In this document: one piece after another, positions 49,977-62,071 of the stretch | Layout of the letters: each line of letters opens with the position of its first letter | Position numbering within the stretch: position 1 is the first letter of the stretch | From: Cryptomeria japonica | Taxonomy: Eukaryota > Streptophyta > Pinopsida > Cupressales > Cupressaceae | Reading direction: 5' to 3' | Assembly (NCBI RefSeq): GCF_030272615.1 | Contig: NC_081412.1 | Span: forward strand, 540,286,335 to 540,350,334 | DNA: 64,000 nucleotides | The notes under the pieces: generated by a model | Databases searched by the model: none | What the model was told of the DNA's origin: nothing | Seen by the model: only the letters and a program-made list of their open reading frames with translations | Position numbers and translations under genes: made by a program

Positions 49977-50105
49977 ATGGGTTACTTCTGTTGAATCGAA
50001 AAGAACAGATGGAACTTCCCGCTGAGCAAAATCATGGACTGCAACATACATTGGATGGGAGACAAGTAGGCGTTCATCGTGGGGGTAGCCTGTTCCTGGC
50101 ATGTC
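49977..50105 (-). other. Candidate TPK leader exon
   Basis: On the minus strand a consensus-like donor CCAT|GTAAGTTC ends at 49977, and the block is less AT-rich than its surroundings. The open frame MPGTGYPHDERLLVSH... runs into the donor. Joined to the acceptor at 47444 that frame would stop soon after, so it would act as leader rather than coding sequence. The intron would be about 2.5 kb. TPK1-type genes are known to have a leader intron, which supports the idea. This could instead be the start of an unrelated gene. Confidence 0.35.
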
Positions 50106-50143
50106 TTCAGCTACACGAATGAATGTTGCAATCGTTGGGTTGT

Positions 50144-50168
50144 GGGACAGGGACAGGGACAGGGACAG
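50144..50168 (+). repeat. GGGACA hexamer repeat
   Basis: About four copies of GGGACA, in the presumed promoter or leader area of the TPK gene. Confidence 0.9.
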
Positions 50169-50439
50169 TTAGAAAACTTTTTTGGAATAGATATTTTTCA
50201 GATCCACACCGACTATAAATGTTTGCTGGCGGAACGACACGTTATAATATGGTCAAGCACAAGCATAAAGAATAGAATTGTGTAGAAGGTTTTTAATTTA
50301 TGCATAAGGTTAAAAAAGTAAAGAAGCAAGGTGTCTTTTATAGTCCAGGATACATGTCAGTTATGTATGGGTTTACAGATGGTTAGAGTTTTGTGGGATT
50401 ACTTCAAAGAGGTAGCGAGGCATACATATATTATTCATT

Positions 50440-50516
50440 TGTGAGATTTGAACTTGTGACCTCTCTTTCAAAGGTTCAAATTCTCCACCACTAAGCCAAC
50501 TTAAGAGACTTCATTT
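50440..50516 (-). repeat. tRNA-derived SINE head
   Basis: The minus strand carries an A box TGGCTTAGTGG (50498-50488), matching TRGYNNANNGG, and a B box AGTTCAAATCT (50454-50444), 33 bases further on. This is pol III internal-promoter spacing. No tRNA cloverleaf is evident, so a SINE 5' end is more likely than a tRNA gene. The 3' end was not located but may reach about 50340. Confidence 0.55.
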
Positions 50517-50677
50517 GTTGAATTTTTAATTTATTTCAATTATAAATTTGTTTTTTATTTTTAAAACAAAATTTATAATTAAAATAATGTTAAAATGAAA
50601 AAATAATTGATGTTGGGTTTGATTCTATTAGTGTTTTGGCTTGCATCTTCTTCATTTTATATTATTTCTTTTCAAAT

Positions 50678-50908
50678 AAGAGTTGGTTTTGTTAGTGTAA
50701 GATGAGGATAAAATTGGTGTGAATAATGGTAAGTCAACTATAAATGCCTTAAGAAACACACAAGATTCTAATTTCAGTAATAGAATATGTGTGACAAGAG
50801 TTGGTTTTATTAGTGTATGATGAGGATAAAATCATTGAATAACAGGTCAACTATAAATGCCTTAAGAAACACAAAAGATTATAATCTCAGCAATAGAGTG
50901 TATGACAA
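50678..50908 (+). repeat. 118-bp tandem duplication
   Basis: Units begin at 50678 and 50796 with AAGAGTTGGTTTT(G/A)TTAG and share TCAACTATAAATGCCTTAAG further on. The copies differ by substitutions and short gaps. Confidence 0.85.
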
Positions 50909-52031
50909 ATATGATAAATAAACAACAATGATACCTTCATGCAAACATTATGGTTACCTTTATTGTTCTTCTCGACTTTCATGAAGCATTGCAATGTTGC
51001 TCTCACATGAAAGCTCTACAATGGTTCCTTGAATGATGATGAATGATTGATAAGATCGCTAGCCTGATAAGAATAATGCTTGATGAAAGATTGATTAGTT
51101 GGTGTTTGGTTTGATGAAAGATTGATTGATTTATAGATTGCTCTGATATTGATCAATGGTGGAGATTTGATAAGATAGATTGAAGATCAATGGATGAGAA
51201 TGAAAGAAAATAATTGATTGCATGATGGAGTTGAACTCGATTGAATAAAATAAAACTTAGAGTGAATAGTATTTAATAAAAGAAAATGGAGATATAATTA
51301 GCATTAAATAATTAATAGTTATATAATTGTGTGCATGGGAGTAAAATTTAGAAGAATTTTATTTAGAAAAGTGAATAATTAAATAAATTAAATAATTTAG
51401 TTAATTAGAAGATGCAGTTAGCTAATTAAATAATTAATAAAATTATTAAATTATAAGAAACTAGATGAAAAGAATTAGTTAAACAAAGAAAAGTATTTAA
51501 TTAATGTTCAAAGTAGAAAATAAATAAATTAAAAATTATTTAATTAATATTAGAAAAAAATTATTATTAATATTATTAATTAATTAAAAAATATTTAAGC
51601 ATGTGTATAAGAAAAGAAATAGAAAGAAAATTAAATAAATAAGTTATTTAATTCATGTGCATAAGAGAAGAATAAAAAAAGGAATTAAAAAAATAAATTA
51701 TTTAATTCATGTGCATGATAAAATAATTAAATAAGTTAAATCCTTTTTTGATCCGTATAACAGAGTGGTGGATGTTGTTTTGCTAGGAGATGAGAGAAGT
51801 TTCCCCTGAATGTTGAATGTTTTAGGTGTTGCCGCGAGCCCCGAGGAAGCGACAGTGATGTTTTTGGAGATGCTTTTCTTGTTTTTCAGTTTTGGGTCAT
51901 TAGATCATGTGCATGTGAGAACTAAATAAAATAATAATTTTATTTATTATTAGAAGAAATATATTTAGGAAATGAATAGTTAAATAAATTAAAATAATTT
52001 ATTTAATTATAGAAGAGAATGTTGGCTAATT
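50909..52031. other. Gene-free stretch with AT-rich low-complexity DNA
   Basis: From about 51240 the sequence is dominated by TAATTAAATAA-type words. A richer island at about 51745-51900 (GTTGCCGCGAGCCCCGAGG near 51829) interrupts it. No gene seen. Confidence 0.6.
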
Positions 52032-52089
52032 AAAATAATTGTTAATTTTTTTATTTTTTTTTGGTAATAGGCCAAAATAATTGTTAATT
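52032..52089 (-). mobile_element. Tiny 5'-truncated retroposon with 16-bp target duplications
   Basis: AAAATAATTGTTAATT occurs at 52032-52047 and exactly again at 52074-52089. The 26 bases between them read, on the minus strand, GGCCTATTACC followed by a poly(A)-rich tail. A short 3' end plus A-tail inside a perfect long target duplication is the signature of LINE-type target-primed insertion, truncated almost completely. Confidence 0.7.
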
Positions 52090-55000
52090 ATTAGATACTA
52101 GAAAAAAAATTAATTAAATAAATTTAATTATTTAATTAATGAGGTTAGAGGAAAAAGAATTATAATTAAATAATAAAGATTATTCATTTTTTTGTGCAAG
52201 AATGAATCAATTAAATAATAAAAATTATTTAATTAATATTAAAATAAATTAAGGTAATTAAATAATTAAAAAATATTTAATTATAAATGTTATGGGGGGA
52301 ATTTGAAATTTGAATTTGAATTAGAAAAATAATGTTAGGTTAATTAAACAAGTGCCACATAGTGGCGAGTACTTGTAAATTAATTAAATGTATTCTAATT
52401 ATAATCTTAATTAAATTTTTAAAATTATATAATTATGTCCAGAGGCATCTACAATGACATACAAATAATCGTAAATAAAAAAATGATTTTGAATAAATTT
52501 GAAGCGTAAATGCATGCATGTTTCAGTTTCTTTACAATTATGTGATATCTCTCGATATTATTTTACGTATATTTTTTTAGAATATAAATATACTAATTTA
52601 ATTTCAATAATCATAATTATAAAAATAAATAAATAAAATGAATTTCACCAAATGCAAAGAAACACAAAATATGTATGCTTTGATTAGAGGGGATGTAGGT
52701 GCTTTGACTAGTGGGGATGCTTGTGTTTTTCACATTATTTTCTAATTCAAATGTCTTTACAAGACTAAGAAAATCTGCATAAATAAACACCTTTTAAGAC
52801 AAATGAACCAGTTTTGAAGTTACAAGTCTAAAAACAAAATTTGTGGGCCTCTTACAATTGGATTTCTTTATGTTTTCGGAAATTTTACATGCCTTTTGAA
52901 CTCTAATTGAATAATATAAAATTTACATAATTTCAGAATGGGTAATTATGCCCATGAACATTCGGGTTCATTATAATCGTGAATATGGGTAACGATGTAG
53001 ACCTAGATTTTAATATTTATTTTTTCAAAATAATTAAAATGGTTTTTATTCAAATCCAAAGGTGGCATAGCAATACATCAATAAGCGGAGGAGGGGAAGT
53101 TGCATGACTTTATTTATTTAAACTTCTACACATTTTAAAAATCTTTATCGTGTGTTTTTTAACGAATTAAGGGCGATTTCTGTTGGAAATTTTTTGGGGA
53201 CATCTGTCGATTTTAATGGATTTGTAAAATTGTAAAGCTACAAAAAGTTGCAAGAATGAAGTAAACTGTAAAAAAAGTTCTGAATTAAATTCTTTCTATT
53301 TAAAATTCCAAAAATCTCGTGTATAAGAGCCCAATGTTATGAACCAAAGATGAAATGAGATCAAAGAGAAAAATGGTTGGTAAGAATACTTAAAGCATGT
53401 TAGTTTACAGTAGACAAGAGTTGATTGATATCAAATATGCTTTGTTGATCAAATATAATAAATAACATAAGATAATTTGTAGATCAATTGATTGGGATCG
53501 ATTGGCAAGAAATTGATAAGATTGTAAGCTTTTGTTGTACTTTCACTAGTGCACAATTATCATCGTAAAGCATTTGTATTTTGCATGTAGATATATTTAT
53601 ACCAAGGTGTGGTAAGACCAAGTTGATGATGCTATCACTTTGCATAAACAAACACATTGCAGACAAGGAGTGCCCCGATTCATACTAGTGACAATAGAAC
53701 CCTATCAAAATATGATCACATAACAAGATAACCCTAATGCAAGAAAGTGTACAAGATGACCTTTAACTTGCATAGGATGATTAATTATGCCCAATGGAAC
53801 CCCTTTACACACAAGGAACTTAGTTTCTCCAACAATATTACCATAACATACCAAAAGCAAAAAATTCAAAAAGCTATGATCATGATCCATCCTCACTTCT
53901 TTAAGATCACTTGTGGATATCTTTGAGTAGCATAGGAACATGATATAAGATAAATCATACAAAAGAAAAGACTTACTAACCAAAGATGCATCCATAAAAG
54001 CATTATATATGATAGGGTGCCTATTCAAGGAAAAATGTATTTGTAAAGGCATGACGTTTGATAAAGATGGTAAAAATTAATAAGTAGGTGATTGATTAGG
54101 TGGTAGGTTGGCTTGGTAGTTATTCTATTGATATGTGATTTGTGAAGCTCAATGTTTGGTGCAATGCTATGTTTGTGTCTGTTCAAAGTGTCAATGTCTC
54201 AACAAGAGACGATTTATTATGGATGATCTTGACGGTGTGAATATTTATGAAGTTTGATTGTATGGTTAGATGATAGGGTATTTTATTTTTTTAGATTTTA
54301 GGATTTTAGGATTTCAAAAAAAATAAAAATTGTTCTTTTAGAATATTTTTAATTTTTTTATTGTTTTACTTTGTGAAAGATATTTAGATTACTGATTGAG
54401 GTATAAGATATGTATAATGATTTATTATCAAGCAAGATGTTTTTATTTGTGCCTAGTGTCTAGCAAGGCATGGAACATTATGAATGGATGAATGAACTGG
54501 TGGGATGTAAATGGATAGGTGAAATATGGAGGTAGCTTATTATGAAATCAAAGTTGATTTGGTTTTCAAGGACTATCTTAGGATGGGATAACATGTTCAT
54601 CCAGGCTAAGGGATTGGATATATGACTATGTAGGTAACAACAAGCTACATTAAATGGCATTTGGTCCAAAGGAATGGACATGTCAAGAGTTTTTTTGAAA
54701 ACATGTTTTGTAATTTATGTCTTTAGTTTTGACCAAAACCAAAGGATGGAGATAGGATACAAGTAAGACAAGAAATATCAAAGGTGGTAATAGATGATGG
54801 AAGTGAGAAATGGATAAGGGATATGGCTTGAAGGGTGTGGATAAAATGAAGCAGATAGAATGCATGATGCTTATGGAGATTCTTACCCTTGTCAAGATCA
54901 AAGGTGGAAAAGGAACTATGGATGTAGGTAGGGTGATGGATAGAGGATGAGGGATAATGGAGGATGTGGTACGTCGGATAGCATGGATGAATCTTGTCCC

Positions 55001-55593
55001 CAAGTGTAAAATGCAAGAGGATAATGGATAACACATGTTATTGGTTTGCAAGTTTTTCATCATTGTACTTGTCCAAGACACCACAAGAATTGGTTTTCAC
55101 CATTGGAAGAATTATTTCTATTTGCTTCTTTCTTATTTTTCAGTTTTTTGACTGTTTATAAGATAATGGATGTACATGATAGGATATGGAGGAAGGACTC
55201 AAGCATCTCATTCTTTGCATGATACCCTTAAAATATGTACCATAATGGATCATGTCTATTGAAGGTATGCTTAAAGACATTGGTAGGGTAATGGTAAAGG
55301 GAGATTAAATGGGTGATAAGAACAAATGAGGTAAGGATTTAGACAAAGGATCAGATCTTAGGGCTAAAAAAATATAAAATAGGAGTTGGCTAATAGATGG
55401 GGTGTTCCAATATTTATGTAGGGGTGGATGCAAATGTTATCAAGATCAACATTGGCACACACCTTGAGGGATGGTGGAGCGATGGAGTATCTATATAGCG
55501 GATTTTGGGACATAGGGACCCAAAATAGATTCGAAAGGTGGGAAAATTTTAGATGGATAAGTGAAGGAAGCTTTTGAAATATAAATTTTATGA
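52090..55593. other. Gene-free spacer
   Basis: AT-rich low-complexity DNA continues to about 52450. A 115-codon minus-strand frame at 54052-53705 has no recognised family and is discussed as a possible ORF2 relic. Nothing else is supported. Confidence 0.5.
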
Positions 55594-57320
55594 TACAGAG
55601 AATCCAACACACACAACCTAGGGGAGATCTTTCACCCAACTCGCCTATTCAAATAGGTGATTATTCTTCACAAAGCTACAAGAGCCTCACAAGGTTACTA
55701 GGTGCTCATATGGCTTCAACACCCCAAAAGTGAACTCATGCCTCCCAACCCTTGTATAACCATTATAATACATTAGAATAGGTTTTAATTAACTTGATCA
55801 AGGTTATTTCCCATAATTAGACCACACCAAACCCTCAAACACCTACTCACACAAGCCTGTCTCCAACTAAGGCTCCAATTTGTCCATAAGCACAACTCAC
55901 AATGACAATTAGATATGCACCAGCCCAAGGGACTTAAATACAACTCTATGGAGACTCCTCTTCATGAAAAAACCACTATTATTCTACCTCCCATTCACCG
56001 CAAAGGTCATAAAGAAAAGCTACTATAGCAACATTGTCTCATTGTGATAGTCAAAAGCAATTTGGACAATCATAATAATCGGAGCCATTCCCTCTTTCTA
56101 GGGATTCCTAACACCTTCAAAGGTCACTAAGGACTCCCACACACCTTACCAAAGTGTCATCCATTCACCCAACCCATCCATTGCATCATATTCTCAAAAT
56201 CTCAGTCCACTAGTTTATAAGGACAACAACATACCCAGTTTTAGGACAGTCATAAAAATGGTGGGTATTTTGACCAATCAAGGGAATAAAAACACTTGAT
56301 TAGGGTTTTCACTAACCCATCACACATCTGAAAGCCTTGAACCAACCTTTGGGAGCCCAATATTGCACTTATATCAACCCACACATCACCAACTTGCTAT
56401 CATTTTCAGTCTGAGACACAAAAATTAGATTTTGTGTCACTCTTAGCACGTGACAACTTGTTCATGGAACCCTGCATCAAAAGGAAAGTGAAAATATAAA
56501 TTTAAAAGGGTCATCCCATATAGTTTCATTTGTTTTTTATGATGGGATGACCAAAAATTAGATTATTTTATGTCACTAGTCACCCTAGCAAGGGTTTGTG
56601 ACTGTTTTCACCAAAACTTTAATAACCTGCTCAAAACAAAGTGAAAATGAATGAAACCAAAAGGTAATTATAGAGGATTCATGCCTCTAGCATGTTAAAT
56701 AGTTTTATAAAAAAAAATGAACACGTTTCCTAAATGAAAAATGCAATAGAACATATTGTTATGTCTGAAAACTGTGAAAATGTAGGGTAAAACTCCAAAA
56801 TTTATTGATTATACTTCATTACATCATCCAACTGACCCTTTGTTCAATGAAATAGAGGTATATATAGATTTTAAATTCCCTTCAAAGTTCATAAATTACT
56901 TTTTAAAGTTAACTACCATTGAACCACACTTTCTGCAACAATAATGCACTGACAACTTTTTGTCAATAATGACAACTTTGATCAAAACTAGTTATAGACC
57001 AAAACTAAGAGCACCATGAATCTATACCATTACAAATAGGATAAAGGAGGTCCAATATACCTTCCTACATTATCAAACCATTCACTTGACACCTTGTTAC
57101 CTATTTACCCAATATTAACAATTTTGACAATTTCTTGTCAACATTAGGGCAATCATAACTACAAATTAAACTCAAACATGACATAATGGTATCAGGGACC
57201 TTATTACATAAATAATGGTCTTTAAAGACCTTATTCCATCTAAATATGTCATCGAACTTGAAATATCTCATGGTGGCCAAATAGAAACACATGACCAACT
57301 AAGTGCTCCTGCACCATACA
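55594..57320 (-). repeat. LTR, array unit 1 (left)
   Basis: 1727 bp from TACAGAGAATCC, which has lost the TG seen at 59391, to GCACCATACA. On its right, the minus strand shows a CAGGGGGG tract just before TGTATGG, as expected at the start of a 3' LTR. Confidence 0.85.
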
Positions 57321-59390
57321 CCCCCCTGAGGGAAAACTCATGTCCCATGAGTGCCACCATGCTCCATGTTGCCATGGGAATCCTTTAACACCTGCAACAA
57401 AAGGATATAAACCAGCATAAAAACACATCTCATATATAATGGGGTTATAAACCATTGACATCTTTGGTTCACACCTAGAGGCATCAATTGACACTTGCAC
57501 TTGCACTCTTTCCATATCATCTTCAGTCTTCCCACTGTGGATTAGACCCTTTGTACTTGCAACCTTTGTTGGTTTCCTAATTTTATACTCCACAAATGGA
57601 CACATTACTGTCCCAACTAGTACACCATCCTCCAAGCTTGTTGTCCTTGTATGCTCAAACCTTGAGATGGTTGCAACTTGGCTTGATTCCTTCTCAATCA
57701 CCTTCACAAACTCCTTCCTTCCCATCATGATTACCTTTTTTTCCCTTTTATGATCTTCTACAATCTCTTTCAATGGAAGTAGAGTAAAAGAGTCTCCTTC
57801 ATGTTCAATCTGATAGGTGTTGGCCCACCCATCATACTTAACACAATTGTCATATTGCCACAACCTACCAAGAAGGAGATGATAACAATCCATAGGTAGA
57901 ATGTCGAAAAGCACCCTATCCTTATATGCACCCATCTAAAACTCCACAAATGATTGTTCATTTACCATGATTGACTTATTATCATTTAACCTTGTGCCAT
58001 GAGGGATTCTTTCAAAATTCAGTTTGTCTACCATTTCTTGAGACACTATGTTATCAGTGCTACCTAAATCTACCACTACCTTACATACCTTGCCTTTGCA
58101 TTTACAAGTGGTCTTGAATAGGCTCCTGATTTGGTTGATGTCTTTCTCCTTAGGTGTCTTCAAAAAAATTGTTCTCATCATTAATTATTACACTGATTTA
58201 GGATCAACATATCTAGTTGGAGAGTTGACACTCTCACCCTCTTCTTCTTATACTAGTTGCACTCTCTTTTCACTCCTCCTTTCTACACCACTTGATGTGG
58301 ACCCATTCCTTTCAAGACACTTAAATTTTGGGATTCCAATTTCTTGGCAATTATAGCATCTACCTGTGAATGTGTTGGAACTTTTACCTCCTCCAAATAT
58401 GCCCCTAGAACCTTTAATACCACCTCTTTGATTAGAAACTTGGTCCTTGCCTTTGATTCAATCTTCTTGGTCATCATGGAACTATTTGGATATAGTGAAG
58501 GATCCTCTACCCCTCTGATTATTTTGTCTTCCACTCATGGACTTGTCTTGCTTCCTCTTCAACTTGTCCTCAGCCTTGATTGCCAACTTATAACACTCCT
58601 CTGTCATCCTTGGTGTAATGAGACTCAACTCATCTTGGATGTTGTATCTCAGACCATTGAGATACCTTGCCACTATCTCCTCTTCATCTTCTTCATGCTT
58701 TGTCCTTTTACTCTGTAGAACTCTTCAGTGTAGGCTTGCACATCTAATTCCTTTTGCTTAAGGTTTTGCAACCTCTTGAACAACTGAACACTATAATCAC
58801 TAGGGAGGAATTTCCCTTTCAATTTTTCCACCATTCTTTCCCAAGAAGTTATCTTGGTTTTCCCTCTATTTCTCCTCTTAGTTTGTACAAATTCTCGACA
58901 AAGCAATGCATGCCCCTTAAGTTTTGACTTTACTATCTTCACCTTTTGGTCCTCTTGTACATCCTCACAATCAAAATGATTGTCCATAGCCCCTATCCAA
59001 TCCAATAGCTCTTCTCCATCTAACTTCCCTCCATACATGGGTAAGTCTACCTTAGTCTTATGACTTTCACTCTTGACTACCTTCAAAAGCCTATCCATCC
59101 TCTCTTCTTCAAGGTCCACTTTCTCCTCTTGCTCCCCTTGGGCTTCTCCTTCTTCCTCTTGGTCACTCACATCTCCTATGACCTCATCCCTCCTTTGGTT
59201 GGCTTCCAAGGCTTCTATTCTAGCAGTCATTCTTTCTTCCAATTCTCTCAACTCACGAGCATGCTTCTCTTTGAGTTCAATAACCTCTCTTACAATGGAT
59301 CACTTTGGAGGCGTCGTGTCTTCACACTTCTCTCAACCATTAACATCCACCTTTAAGTAATCTACTCCCTTTTCTTTGATACCACTTTGA
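57321..59390 (-). pseudogene. Gypsy gag and protease, array unit 1
   Basis: Minus strand, from right to left. An acidic N-terminus (QEEEGEAQGEQEEKVDLEEE) leads into a Retrotrans_gag-type core with SWERMVEKLKGKFLPSDYSV near 58850-58800 and KRLQNLKQKELDVQAYTEEF near 58770-58715. A Cys-rich knuckle-like segment lies near 58350. A retropepsin follows, with CKCKGKVCKVVVD near 58110 then a DSG-like site, and LPMDCYHLLLGR near 57890. A primer site TGGTATCAAAG lies at 59384-59374 next to the LTR. A fossil with several interruptions. Confidence 0.8.
59374..59384 (-). other. Primer-binding site, array unit 1
   Basis: Minus strand TGGTATCAAAG, a Met-tRNA primer site with one change, six bases from the TG...CA end of the LTR at 59391. 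Confidence 0.7.
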
Positions 59391-62071
59391 TGTAGAGAAT
59401 CCAACACACACAACCTAGGGGAGATCTTTCACCCAACTCACATATTCAAATAGGTGATTACTCTTCGCAAAGTTACAGGAGCCTCACAAGGTTACTAGGT
59501 ACTCATATGACTTCAACACCCCACAAGTGAACTCATGCCTCCCAACCCTTGTAGAACCATTGGAATACATTATAATTGTTGGAAACCAATAACACTGAGA
59601 GGGGGGGGTGAATCAGTGTTATACTAGAATAGTAAGTTTCAACCTTATTAAAACATTCATACACCAACCGGTATACTGGTATAAATAGAATTGAAAGAAG
59701 TAAAGCAACTAATAAGCCAATCACACAAATAAGAATAATAAAACATGGATTTATATGTGGAAAACCTCAAAGAGGAAAAACCACGGTGGGATTTGTGAGC
59801 CACAATATCAATCCACTAGCCATATGAAGAGATATTACAAAATATGAGGGGCCTGCACTTGCAGAAAGGCTTACAACCTAGAGCACACCGCTCAATCACA
59901 ATAGGAGCCACATTGACTACATATAATTTCATACTACAATCCAGAGAAGTGTGAACTGCTAAGATAACATCTTCTATGCCAGAATATAGTTCTAGTTTAA
60001 GCTCTGTCTGTTCCGATCTGAAACCCTAAACCCCTTACTAGAATAACCCTTACAATAAATTCCTCACATACATAATCTCTCTGAATAATTTTGCATCATA
60101 TTACATTCGCTTATCCATAATCTCCTATCTCATGTCTATCTCTAAAAATGATCTTATCAAACTGACCTATATACCCTATACAACTTTTATGCCTTATGTT
60201 GCCTTACAAAGATATATACAATATCAGATTGTACATGTCGGCTAGATAACATAAATGTATGAACATTAAAACAAATTTCCAATGTTGAATCTAAGATATG
60301 TCGGCCTCCAATACTGATAACCTTTACTATACTATGTCGGCCTGCATTGTCGATGACCAAAGAGATCCTCCTGTCATGTCGATGCCGGTGTAGTATCTAT
60401 GAAGTGTCTGTCGGTACATGATAGAATCAAAACATGAAGCCGTAACACAAAATCATGTTGCCATCAACAATAACATAGAGAAACCAACCAATAGAGTATC
60501 AATTTCCAACAATAATAGGTTCATTTAACTTGATAAAGGTTATTTGGGAACTCTCCCACAACTAGACCACACCAAACCCTGAAACACCTACTCACACAAG
60601 CCTATTTCCAACTAAGGCTCCAACTTGTCCATAAGAAAAACTCACAATGTCAAGTAGATATGCACCAACCCAAGGGACTAAAATTAAACTCTATGGAGAC
60701 TCCTCTTCATGTACAAACTACTATTTTTCACCCTCCCATCCACCCCAAAGATCATAAAGAAAAGCTATTGTAGCAACACTATCTCATTGTGACAGTCGCA
60801 AGCAATTAGGATAGTCATAATAATCTGAGCCATTACCTCTTTATAGGGCTTCCTAACACCTTAAAAGGTCACTAATTACTCCCACACACCTTCCCCAAGT
60901 TCCATCCATTCACCCAACCCATCCATTGGATCATATTCTCAAAATCTTAGTCCAGTAGTTTATTAGGACAACAACATACCCCGTTTTAGAATAGTCATAA
61001 AAATGGTGAGTATTTTGACCAATCAATGTCCACCAACACTTGATTAGGGTTTTAAATAAATCCTCACACCTATCCAAGACTTCAAACAACCTATGGGAGC
61101 CCAATATTGCACTTATATCAACCCACACATCACCAAGTTGTTGTCATTTTCAATCTGAGACACAAAAATAAAATTTGTGTCACTCTTAGCACGTGCCAAC
61201 TTGTGCATGGAGCCCTACATCAAAAGGAAAGTTAAAATATACATTTAAAAGGGTCATCCCATCTAGTGCCATGGGGTTTTGATGATGGGATGACCATAAA
61301 TTACATTATTTTATGTCACTAGTTACCCTAGCAAGGGTTTATGACTGTTTTCACCAAAACTTTAATAACTTGCTCAAAATAAAGTGAAAATGAATGAAAA
61401 CAAAAAAGAATTAAAAATTGTTCATCTCTCTAACATTTTCAATAGGTTTACAAAGAAAATGAACACATTTCCTTAATGAAAAATGCAATAGAACATATTG
61501 TTGTGCCTGAAAACTATGAAAATGTAGGGTAAAACTCCAAAATTTATTAATTGTACTTCATTACATAATCCAACCGACCCTTTGGTCAATGAAATAGAGG
61601 TATATATATATTTTACCTGCCATCCAATGTTCACAACTGACTTTTAAAAGTTAACTACCATTAAACCTCCTTTCATACACTTTTTGGAACAATAATGCAT
61701 TGACACCTTTTTGTCAATAATGCCAATTTTGATCAAAACTAGTCATCAATCAAAACTAAGATCACCGTGACTCTAGACCATTACAACTAGGATGAAGGAG
61801 GTCCAATGGACCCTCCTACATTATGAAACCCTTCACTTGATACCTTGGTACCTATTTACCCAATATTAACAATTTTGACAATTTCTTGTCAACATTGGGA
61901 CAATCATAACTACAAATTAAACTCAAACATGACATAATGGTATCAAGGACCTTTTTACATAAAGAATGGTCTTTCAAGACCTTATTCCATCTAAATATTT
62001 CATGGAACTTGAAATATCTCATGGTGGCCAAATAGAAACATATGACCAACTAGGTGCTCCTACACCGTACA
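59391..62071 (-). repeat. LTR shared between array units, interrupted by a solo LTR
   Basis: Partner of 55594-57320. After subtracting the 935-bp insertion and its 5-bp duplication it is about 1.74 kb. It serves as 5' LTR of the left unit and 3' LTR of the right unit. Confidence 0.85.
59572..60516 (-). mobile_element. Solo LTR with 5-bp target duplication (ATAAT)
   Basis: 59577-60511 begins TGTTGGAAACC and ends TTTCCAACA, with ATAAT exactly on both sides (59572-59576 and 60512-60516). The partner LTR near 55772-55776 shows the uninterrupted site CATTAGAATAGGTT. It has no internal genes. It shares GAGGGGGGGGTGAATCAGTG and GTGGAAAACC...GGAAAAACCACGG with the LTRs at 5022, 12175 and 18345, so it is a cousin of those families. 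Orientation is inferred from that motif. Confidence 0.9.

Noticed and set aside
50440-50516. Genuine tRNA gene
   Set aside because: The A and B boxes are present but no acceptor stem or anticodon arm could be paired, so a SINE head is more likely.
57185-57200. TGGTATCAGGGACC inside the array LTR, like a Met-tRNA primer site
   Set aside because: It lies well inside an LTR on the strand opposite to the element, and the real primer site is at 59384-59374. The partner LTR has it altered.
58048-59360. Plus-strand frames over the array interior
   Set aside because: They are antisense to recognisable gag and retropepsin on the minus strand.
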